From: Streptomyces mashuensis
Lineage (GTDB): Bacteria; Actinomycetota; Actinomycetes; Streptomycetales; Streptomycetaceae
Assembly: GCF_014654785.1 (NCBI RefSeq)
Contig: NZ_BNBD01000011.1
Coordinates: 161,257-225,256, forward strand
Direction: 5' to 3'
Length of the DNA stretch: 64,000 nucleotides
The first letter of the stretch is position 1. Each line of letters opens with the position of its first letter. Shown in pieces: positions 57,776-64,000 of this stretch. The notes beneath the pieces were generated by a model. The model searched no databases, had not been told where the DNA came from, and saw only the letters and a list, made by a program, of their open reading frames with translations. Made by a program: the position numbers and the translations under genes.

Positions 57776-59386
57776 GTGTCCGAGCCAGAAGCCAACGGAT
57801 CCGGCAACGGATTCGACATCCACACCACCGCGGGGAAGCTCGCGGACCTTCAGCGGCGGATCGAGGAGGCCACGCACGCGGGCTCCGCCCGCGCCGTGGA
57901 GAAGCAGCACGCCAAGGGGAAGCTGACGGCGCGCGAGCGCATCGACCTGCTGCTGGACGAGGGGTCGTTCACGGAGCTGGACGAGTTCGCCCGGCACCGT
58001 TCGGTCAACTTCGGCATCGACGCGAACCGCCCGTACGGCGACGGCGTGGTCACCGGCTACGGCACGGTCGACGGGCGCCCGGTGGCGGTGTACTCGCAGG
58101 ACTTCACGATCTTCGGCGGTTCGCTGGGCGAGGTCTACGGCGAGAAGATCGTCAAGGTGATGGACTTCGCGCTGAAGACGGGCTGCCCGGTCATCGGCAT
58201 CAACGACGGCGGCGGGGCCCGGATCCAGGAGGGCGTGGTCGCGCTCGGCCTGTTCGCGGAGATCTTCCGCCGCAATGTCCACGGTTCGGGCGTGATCCCG
58301 CAGATCTCGCTGATCGTGGGGCCGTGCGCGGGCGGCGCGGTGTACTCGCCGGCCATCACGGACTTCACGGTGATGGTGGACAAGACCTCGCACATGTTCA
58401 TCACGGGCCCGGACGTCATCAAGACGGTGACGGGCGAGGACGTGGGCTTCGAGGAGCTGGGCGGCGCGCGGACGCACAACACGACGTCGGGCGTGGCGCA
58501 CCACATGGCGGCGGACGAGAAGGACGCCGTGGAGTACGTCAAGGCGCTGCTGTCGTACCTGCCGTCCAACAACCTGTCGGAGCCGCCGGCCTTCCCGGAG
58601 GAGGCGGACCTGGAGGTGTCGGACACCGACCGGGAGCTGGACACGCTGATCCCGGACTCGGCGAACCAGCCGTACGACATGCACACCGCGATCGAGCACG
58701 TGCTGGACGACGGCGAGTTCCTGGAGACGCAGGCGCTGTTCGCGCCGAACATCATCACCGGTTTCGGGCGCGTGGAGGGCCACCCGGTGGGCGTGGTGGC
58801 GAACCAGCCGATGCAGTTCGCGGGCTGCCTGGACATCAACGCGAGCGAGAAGGCGGCGCGTTTCGTGCGCACCTGCGACGCGTTCAACATCCCGGTGCTG
58901 ACGTTCGTGGACGTGCCGGGCTTCCTGCCGGGCACGGACCAGGAGTACAACGGCATCATCCGGCGCGGCGCGAAGCTGATCTACGCGTACGCGGAGGCCA
59001 CGGTGCCGCTGATCACGGTGATCACGCGCAAGGCGTTCGGCGGCGCGTACGACGTGATGGGCTCCAAGCACCTGGGCGCGGACCTCAACCTGGCGTGGCC
59101 GACGGCGCAGATCGCGGTGATGGGCGCGCAGGGCGCGGTGAACATCCTGCACCGCCGGTCGCTGGCGGCGGCGGGCTCCCCGGAGGAGCAGGAGGAGCTG
59201 CGGGCGCAGCTGGTGACGGAGTACGAGGACGCGCTGCTGAACCCGTACGTGGCGGCCGAGCGCGGCTACGTGGACGCGGTGATCATGCCGTCGGACACGC
59301 GCCGCCACGTGGTGCGGGGCCTGCGGGCGCTGCGGGACAAGCGCGAGGCGCTGCCGCCGAAGAAGCACGGGAACATTCCGCTGTGA
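57776..59386 (+). CDS. pccB: Acyl-CoA (propionyl-CoA) carboxylase beta subunit
   Basis: The product has 536 residues from GTG 57776. Carboxyltransferase features: FTIFGGSLGEVYGEKIVKVM, GGGARIQEGV, and the second oxyanion region GAYDVMGSKHLGADLNLAWP. It transfers carboxyl from biotin to acetyl- or propionyl-CoA, giving malonyl/methylmalonyl-CoA for fatty acids and polyketides. The epsilon gene follows 13 bases later. Substrate preference cannot be read with certainty. Confidence 0.9.
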   Translation: MSEPEANGSGNGFDIHTTAGKLADLQRRIEEATHAGSARAVEKQHAKGKLTARERIDLLLDEGSFTELDEFARHRSVNFGIDANRPYGDGVVTGYGTVDGRPVAVYSQDFTIFGGSLGEVYGEKIVKVMDFALKTGCPVIGINDGGGARIQEGVVALGLFAEIFRRNVHGSGVIPQISLIVGPCAGGAVYSPAITDFTVMVDKTSHMFITGPDVIKTVTGEDVGFEELGGARTHNTTSGVAHHMAADEKDAVEYVKALLSYLPSNNLSEPPAFPEEADLEVSDTDRELDTLIPDSANQPYDMHTAIEHVLDDGEFLETQALFAPNIITGFGRVEGHPVGVVANQPMQFAGCLDINASEKAARFVRTCDAFNIPVLTFVDVPGFLPGTDQEYNGIIRRGAKLIYAYAEATVPLITVITRKAFGGAYDVMGSKHLGADLNLAWPTAQIAVMGAQGAVNILHRRSLAAAGSPEEQEELRAQLVTEYEDALLNPYVAAERGYVDAVIMPSDTRRHVVRGLRALRDKREALPPKKHGNIPL

Positions 59387-59399
59387 CCGGGGAGGCGTA

Positions 59400-59609
59400 A
59401 TGATCAAGGTCGTCCGGGGCAACCCCACACCCGAGGAGCTGGCCGCCGCCCTGGCGGTGGTCCAGGCCCGCGCGGCGGCGCGCGCCGCCGCCGCGCCGGA
59501 CTCCGCCGTACGTCCCGAGTGGTCGGACCCGGCCCGCCGCGCCGAGTCCCGCCGCACCCCGCGGCCGGGCCCGCGGGCCTGGCGCACCACCTACTGGCCG
59601 GGGCGCTGA
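59400..59609 (+). CDS. pccE: Acyl-CoA carboxylase epsilon subunit
   Basis: The product has 69 residues. IKVVRGNPTPEELAAALAVV is the family signature, with a typical C-terminal WRTTYWPGR. The small epsilon subunit stabilises and activates the AccA/PccB complex in actinobacteria. It is 13 bases from pccB and surely co-transcribed. Confidence 0.9.
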   Translation: MIKVVRGNPTPEELAAALAVVQARAAARAAAAPDSAVRPEWSDPARRAESRRTPRPGPRAWRTTYWPGR

Positions 59610-59614
59610 GCCGC

Positions 59615-59654
59615 CCGTGCGGCGCCTGAGTACGCGTACTCAGGCGCCGCACGG
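59615..59654 (+). terminator. Terminator after pccBE
   Basis: A 19-bp perfect inverted repeat (arms starting CCGTGCGGCGCC) with a 2-base centre lies 6 bases after the pccE stop. It ends the carboxylase operon. Confidence 0.8.
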
Positions 59655-59668
59655 CTTCCCGGCGGACC

Positions 59669-59809
59669 ATGGAGGTCATGCTCTGGTCCGACCCGTCCGA
59701 CGAACCCCCCGAGGAGCTGCGCGAGGCGCAGGCCATGCTCCGGCGGGCGGGGATCGTGCTGGCGGTGGGGATGGTGCTGCTCTTCCTGGTGCTGGGCACG
59801 ACCGGCTGA
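59669..59809 (+). CDS. 46-aa single-pass membrane protein
   Basis: ATG 59669 or 59678 starts a short product with an acidic N-terminus (WSDPSDEPPEELREAQAML) and one membrane segment (IVLAVGMVLLFLVLGTTG). GGAGG precedes the second ATG. Small proteins like this follow pccE in related genomes as I recall. Function unknown. Confidence 0.6.
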   Translation: MEVMLWSDPSDEPPEELREAQAMLRRAGIVLAVGMVLLFLVLGTTG

Positions 59810-59938
59810 CACCTCTGCGGTCACAGTTCTCACAGCGACCTCACAGGTTTGCTCCCACCGCAACCGCATTCGTCCGATTCACGTCATGACCGGTGAAATG
59901 CCGACTTGACGGGGGAGGACCAGGAGCGTGGTCGCGTG

Positions 59939-61390
59939 ATGAACAAACCCGTACGCCGCATAGCGGTCTTCAGCGGGCTGCTGGTCATGGCCCTGCTGGT
60001 GCGGGCCAACTGGGTCCAGTTCGTCCGCGGCGACGAGCTCGCACACGACGACGGGAACTTCCGCGTCAAGATCGCCGCCTTCGGGCAGCCGCGCGGCGAC
60101 ATCATCGTCGGCGGGCAGCCCGTCACCGGGTCCGTGGAGACCGGCGGCAGCCTGAAGTACAAGCGGGTCTTCAAGGACGGCCCGATGTACGCGCCGGTCA
60201 CCGGGTACTTCTCGCAGGGCTACGGCAGCACCGGCCTGGAGAACCTCAACGACAAGCTGCTCAGCGGCACCGACGACCGCCTCTTCCTCCAGCGCACGAG
60301 CGACCTGTTCACCGGGAAGAAGCCGCGCGGCGGCGACGTGGTGACCACCATCGACCCCAAGGCGCAGAAGGCCGCCTTCGAGGGCCTGGGCAACCGCAAG
60401 GGCGCCGTCGTCGCACTCGACCCGCGCACCGGGAAGATCCTCGCCCTCGCCTCCACGCCCTCGTACGACCCGTCGGTCTTCGCCGGCGTCGGCGCGAAGG
60501 ACAAGGCCGCCTGGGACGCCCTGGAGCAGGACAAGGACAAGCCGACCCTCAACCGGGCGCTGAAGGAGACCTACCCGCCCGGCTCCACCTTCAAGATCGT
60601 GACGGCGTCGGCGGCGCTGGAGCACCACCTCTACACCGACATCGACGCCCGCACGAACTCCCCCGACCCCTGGACCATGCCGGGCACCCGCACCGTGCTG
60701 CCCAACCAGAACCCCCTCGCGCCCTGCAAGGACGCCTCCCTCAACGTGGCCATGCAGAACTCCTGCAACAACGTCTACGGCAAGGCGAGCTCCGACCTCG
60801 GACAGAAGGCGATGCGCGAGACCGCGGAGAAATTCGGCTTCAACCAGAGCGTGGACACGCCCGTGCGCGCCGTGAAGAGCACCTTCCCCGACGGCATCAA
60901 CGCCTCGCAGACCGCGCTCGCCGGCATCGGCCAGGGCAGCCTCACCGCGACGCCGCTCCAGGTCGCCATGATGACCGCGGCCATCGCCAACGACGGCAAG
61001 CTGATGAAGCCCTACCTCGTCGAGGAGCTGCGCGGCCCCGACCTCTCCAGCGTGCAGAAGCACCAGCCGGAGCAGCTGTCGCAGGCCGTCTCCACCGACA
61101 CCGCCCGCAAGGTGCAGCAGATGATGGAGGACACCGCCACCAAGGGCACCGGCAAGGCGGCCCTCATCGACGGCGTCACCGTCGGCGGCAAGACCGGCAC
61201 CGCCGAACGCGGCGCCGGCAAGAAGAACCTGGCCTGGTTCATCTCGTACGCCAAGAACGCCGACGGCTCGCCCGTCGCCGTCGCCGTCGTGATCGACCCC
61301 GACGACAGCGTGCCCGACGACCAGATCTCCGGCGGCAAGCTGGCCGGCCCCATCGCGAAGAAGGTCATGCAGGCGGTCCTGGACAAGTGA
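59939..61390 (+). CDS. Class B penicillin-binding protein (transpeptidase)
   Basis: The product has 483 residues from ATG 59939. One N-terminal membrane segment (about 8-24) anchors an outer domain. Catalytic motifs are PGSTFKIV (SxxK), SCN within MQNSCNNVYG, and KTGTAE. It cross-links peptidoglycan outside the cell. The compact size without a PASTA domain fits the PbpA/SCO4013-like type. It stands alone here, not beside a rodA/ftsW gene. Confidence 0.85.
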   Translation: MNKPVRRIAVFSGLLVMALLVRANWVQFVRGDELAHDDGNFRVKIAAFGQPRGDIIVGGQPVTGSVETGGSLKYKRVFKDGPMYAPVTGYFSQGYGSTGLENLNDKLLSGTDDRLFLQRTSDLFTGKKPRGGDVVTTIDPKAQKAAFEGLGNRKGAVVALDPRTGKILALASTPSYDPSVFAGVGAKDKAAWDALEQDKDKPTLNRALKETYPPGSTFKIVTASAALEHHLYTDIDARTNSPDPWTMPGTRTVLPNQNPLAPCKDASLNVAMQNSCNNVYGKASSDLGQKAMRETAEKFGFNQSVDTPVRAVKSTFPDGINASQTALAGIGQGSLTATPLQVAMMTAAIANDGKLMKPYLVEELRGPDLSSVQKHQPEQLSQAVSTDTARKVQQMMEDTATKGTGKAALIDGVTVGGKTGTAERGAGKKNLAWFISYAKNADGSPVAVAVVIDPDDSVPDDQISGGKLAGPIAKKVMQAVLDK

Positions 61391-61418
61391 CCCGGCCGCA
61401 CCGCCTACGCTGGCCCCC

Positions 61419-62030
61419 ATGACCAACCGCACCCCCGCCCGCCGCCTCGTCCTCGCCTCCCAGTCGCCCGCCCGCCTCGGCCTGCTGCGCCAGGCCGGGC
61501 TGGCCCCGGACGTGATCGTGAGCGGCGTGGACGAGGACGCGCTCGACGCCCCCACGCCGGGCGAGCTCGCGCTGGTGCTGGCCACGGCCAAGGCCGACGC
61601 GGTGGCCGCGCTGGACGCCGCGGCCGGCGCCCTCGTCGTGGGCTGCGACTCCGTGCTGGAGCTGGACGGCCGGGCCCTGGGCAAGCCCGCCGACGCCGAG
61701 GAGGCCACGGCGCGCTGGAAGGACATGCGCGGCCGCGCCGGCGTGCTCCGCACCGGCCACTGCCTGATCGACACGGCCACGGGCCGCCGCGCCGCCGCGA
61801 CCGCGTCCACCACGGTCCGGTTCGGCGAGCCCAGCGACGCCGAGATCGCCGCCTACGTCGCCTCCGGCGAGCCCCTGCACGTCGCGGGCGCCTTCACGCT
61901 CGACGGGCGGTCGGCGCCGTTCGTCGAGGGCATCGAGGGCGACCCGGGCAACGTCATCGGCCTCTCCCTGCCCCTGCTCCGCCGGCTGCTGGCGGAGGTC
62001 GGGGTGGAGATCACCGACCTGTGGGCCTGA
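61419..62030 (+). CDS. maf: Maf family nucleoside-triphosphate pyrophosphatase
   Basis: The product has 203 residues. RRLVLASQSPARLGLLRQAG at the N-terminus and GCDSVLELDGRALGKP in the middle are signature elements. Such enzymes hydrolyse dTTP/UTP or modified nucleotides. It follows the PBP gene by 28 bases and may be in one operon with it. Confidence 0.9.
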   Translation: MTNRTPARRLVLASQSPARLGLLRQAGLAPDVIVSGVDEDALDAPTPGELALVLATAKADAVAALDAAAGALVVGCDSVLELDGRALGKPADAEEATARWKDMRGRAGVLRTGHCLIDTATGRRAAATASTTVRFGEPSDAEIAAYVASGEPLHVAGAFTLDGRSAPFVEGIEGDPGNVIGLSLPLLRRLLAEVGVEITDLWA

Positions 62031-62045
62031 CGGACCGCCCGGTCC

Positions 62046-62642
62046 TCAGAGCGGCAGGGCCTTCGCGGCGCCGCCGACCTGCTTGATCTCGCCGAGCTGC
62101 CTCAGCTGGCCGAGCTTGCCCAGCCCGTCCACGGCGTCCGGGTAGAGGCTGGTGGGCGGCCCGTCCGGCACCGAGGTGTCCGGGGGCGGCATGTGCGGCG
62201 GGGCCGGCTGCTCCGGGGCGGCACCCTTGGCCGCCGGCTTCCCGGCAGCGCCCTTGCCGTGCGCCGCCGGCACCGGTGCGGGCTTCCCCTGCGTGCCGGG
62301 CCCGGGGTGCCCCTTCGCGCCGCTGCCGGGCGCGCCGGGGCCCTTGCCCTTGCCGCCCTTGGGTGCGGGGGCACCCTTGCCGCCCTTGACCGGCGCGTCC
62401 TTGCCCTTGCCGCCCTTGACCGGCGCGCCCTTGTGCGCTCCCTTCGCCGGAGCGCCCTTCGCCGGGGCCGCATGCGAGGGGCTCGCCCCCTGCGGTGGCG
62501 CGCTGACCGTGACCGGCCCGGCGTTCGACGTCGGGGGCGGCGCCACCGGGGTCGGCGCCCCGGGTTCGGCCGAGGCGGCGGCGGAGGACAGGGTCAGTGC
62601 GGCGCCGGCCAGAGCGGCTGCGGCAGCAATGCGCTTGATCAT
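62046..62642 (-). CDS. Secreted Lys/Gly/Pro repeat protein
   Basis: The product has 198 residues. A signal peptide (1-25, AALAGAALTLSSAAASA) is followed by a Pro/Ala part and a repeat region of units like GAPVKGGKGKDAPVKGGKG (about 65-105), strongly basic and low in complexity. The C-terminal 30 residues are hydrophobic. It may bind cell-wall polymers or be a surface protein. No family is recognised. Confidence 0.65.
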   Translation of the reverse strand: MIKRIAAAAALAGAALTLSSAAASAEPGAPTPVAPPPTSNAGPVTVSAPPQGASPSHAAPAKGAPAKGAHKGAPVKGGKGKDAPVKGGKGAPAPKGGKGKGPGAPGSGAKGHPGPGTQGKPAPVPAAHGKGAAGKPAAKGAAPEQPAPPHMPPPDTSVPDGPPTSLYPDAVDGLGKLGQLRQLGEIKQVGGAAKALPL

Positions 62643-62862
62643 GACTTCCTCAACGATGTACGGGTATTTCGGTCACGTCGCGCTGCGCCGACCGGCTAAG
62701 CCCGCAGGACATCAGGCCAGTTCAGCGCGGGTGCACCGGCCCGGACCCGGAAGTCCCGCCCGGCACGGGCGACTTCCGGCCGCCCCGCCCCGCTGTGCGA
62801 GGCTGGGAGGCCGGCCCGACCGGCCCCGCCGACCCCGCCGACCCCGAAGGAGCCCGCACACC

Positions 62863-63630
62863 ATGCCGCAGTCCGTCGACCGCGCCCTGGACGTCCTGGA
62901 CGCCGTCGCCGCCTCCGACGGACCGGTGCCCGCCAAGGCACTCGCCCGCCGCCTGGGCTGCGGCCTGTCGACGGTGTACGACCTGCTCGGCTCCCTCACC
63001 GCACGCGGCCACCTGGTCCGCACCGCCTCCGGCTACGCCCTCGGCTACCGCGTACCGGCGCTGCACGACGCGTTCCGGCGGCAGATGCGCGTGACCGACG
63101 GGCTCCAGGACCTGCTGGCGGAGGCCCGCCGCGCGGCGGGCGCCGACACGTACTTCAGCACCTACCGCGACGGCGACATCGCCGTGCTCGCCGGGGCCGC
63201 CACCGGCCACCCGGCCACCGGCGGCTTCACCACCGGCCTGGACGACACGGCCCACGCCACCGCGCACGGGAAGATGCTGCTCGCCGCCCTGCCCCCGGCC
63301 GCCCGGCAGCGCTACCTCACGGCGTACGGCATGCGGGCGATCACCCCGCGCACGGTCACCTCCCCCGCGCGCCTGGACGCACAGTTGCGCCAGGTGCGCC
63401 GCCAGGGGCTGGCCGTGGAGATCGAGGAGTGCGCCCCCGGAGTGGCGTGCGTGGCCGTCCCCGTACCGTCCGGCGCGACCGGCGGGGCGCCCGCCGCCGT
63501 GTCGGCGGCGCTGCCCCTGGAGGACTTCCGGCAGCGCGGCCCACAGGTCACGGAGGAACTCCGGCGCGTCGCGGCCGAGGCGGCGAAGTTCCGGAAGACT
63601 GCCGACATCACGGGGCCTACCGCCGGGTAA
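62863..63630 (+). CDS. IclR family transcriptional regulator
   Basis: The product has 255 residues. The winged helix (SVDRALDVLDAVAASDGPVP ... LGCGLSTVYDLLGSL) is followed by the IclR effector domain (DTAHATAHGKMLLAALPPAA; VEIEECAPGVACVAVPV). It stands between the secreted-repeat gene and accA. Effector and targets are unknown. Confidence 0.9.
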   Translation: MPQSVDRALDVLDAVAASDGPVPAKALARRLGCGLSTVYDLLGSLTARGHLVRTASGYALGYRVPALHDAFRRQMRVTDGLQDLLAEARRAAGADTYFSTYRDGDIAVLAGAATGHPATGGFTTGLDDTAHATAHGKMLLAALPPAARQRYLTAYGMRAITPRTVTSPARLDAQLRQVRRQGLAVEIEECAPGVACVAVPVPSGATGGAPAAVSAALPLEDFRQRGPQVTEELRRVAAEAAKFRKTADITGPTAG

Positions 63631-63934
63631 ACCTCAGAGAAACCAGGTCGAATCAGGCTTCACGCGGCGGGGCCGTACGCAAACTTTGTGTCACCCGTTC
63701 GTAGGGAGTCCACAAAGAATCCGTATGGGCGCTCAGGCGCGCCTCGGGAGACGTCGATCACCACACCACGCGCCCCATGATCGACGGACCCCGGCGTACC
63801 GTGGAGGACCTGGGGACTTCGACCCCCGGACGGCTCCTCCTCACCCTTCGTGTGGGCAAGGTCACCACGGAAGCCGGGTCGGCGCGGAGTGTCGCCAGTA
63901 CCTAAACTCACCTTGTTTCAAGGAGGGAGCCATC
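63631..63934 (+). promoter_or_regulatory. Gap upstream of the biotin carboxylase gene
   Basis: About 300 bases without a gene. AAGGAGGGAG lies just before GTG 63935 and is a very strong ribosome binding site. The gap should contain the accA promoter; I cannot point to a clear -10/-35 pair. Confidence 0.4.
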
Positions 63935-64000
63935 GTGCGCAAGGTGCTCATCGCCAACCGTGGCGAAATCGCTGTCCGTGTCGCTCGTGCGTGCCGGGAT
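63935..64000 (+). CDS. accA: Acyl-CoA carboxylase alpha (biotin carboxylase) subunit, 5' end only
   Basis: Only 22 codons are visible before the window ends. They read VRKVLIANRGEIAVRVARAC, the exact start signature of biotin carboxylase domains. The complete protein would have about 590 residues in the AccA2 type, with biotin carboxylase, BT and biotin carrier parts. It would partner with PccB/PccE at 57.8-59.6 kb and be biotinylated by BirA. Confidence 0.9.
   Translation, partial: MRKVLIANRGEIAVRVARACRD

Noticed and set aside
1..64000. CRISPR arrays, rRNA genes or insertion sequences
   Set aside because: No regularly spaced repeats, no rRNA-like sequence and no transposase with terminal repeats were seen.

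Overview
The window is high-GC actinobacterial DNA and almost certainly a Streptomyces chromosome. Evidence includes GTG starts, translationally coupled GTGA/ATGA junctions, mycothiol conjugate amidase, an AccE-type carboxylase epsilon subunit, DUF4307 and many XRE/TPR and ATP-binding regulator genes. From 22.6 kb rightward the core gene order (mca, greA, ilvA, metB, msrA, hutH, GGDEF protein, cya, birA, pccB/pccE, maf, accA) resembles the SCO4921-SCO4967 stretch of S. coelicolor; this is recalled, not checked.

Positions 1 to about 22,410 are the right part of an integrated element, most likely a prophage. Rightward late genes come first (minor tail proteins, a CHAP/LysM endolysin, a holin; 1-3,826). 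A long leftward early operon follows (13,089 to 4,101) of about 22 tightly overlapped small genes, including a DUF3987-like replication protein, a BRCT-Lsr2 fusion and many zinc-ribbon proteins. A TTGATG-N17-TAATGT promoter at 13,651-13,679 would drive it through an unusually long (about 540 nt) structured leader. Next come an Lsr2 gene and an XRE/TPR regulator, then a cargo block (16,257-22,353): small unknown proteins, a methyltransferase, a 58-aa RiPP-like precursor with an attenuator hairpin and a HExxH peptide-modification enzyme, a pentapeptide-repeat protein, an extra porphobilinogen deaminase and a 49-aa protein. Copies of a repeat around GTGAATGAATGAATTGC occur at 3.8, 13.8-14.2, 18.7 and 22.1 kb and were seen only in this element. 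The element ends inside a DUF255 (thioredoxin-fold, YyaL-like) gene, whose first 53 codons survive at 22,405-22,569; this marks an attachment junction. No integrase lies in the window.

From 22.6 to 33.1 kb is conserved housekeeping DNA: mycothiol detoxification, GreA, a DrrAB-type ABC exporter, threonine dehydratase, a MarR regulator, a sigma-like factor, cystathionine gamma-synthase, a TPR protein and MsrA. From 33.2 to about 43.4 kb is more variable: a NUDIX protein, an XRE/ATP-binding regulatory cluster around a perfect palindrome, an alpha/beta hydrolase with a divergent TetR regulator, two genes of unusually low GC, and an orphan class III (SapB/AmfS-type) lanthipeptide precursor on the minus strand at 40,408-40,539. 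It has no synthetase in the window.

From 43.5 to 64 kb the chromosome continues with a solitary cytochrome oxidase subunit I, a DUF6247/RelE-like pair, a nucleotidyltransferase-like protein, an L,D-transpeptidase, hutH, a GAF-GGDEF protein, an enoyl-CoA hydratase, adenylate cyclase, biotin ligase, the acyl-CoA carboxylase beta and epsilon subunits, a class B penicillin-binding protein, Maf, an IclR regulator and the start of the biotin carboxylase subunit. BirA, PccB/PccE and AccA form one functional theme, biotin-dependent acyl-CoA carboxylation.
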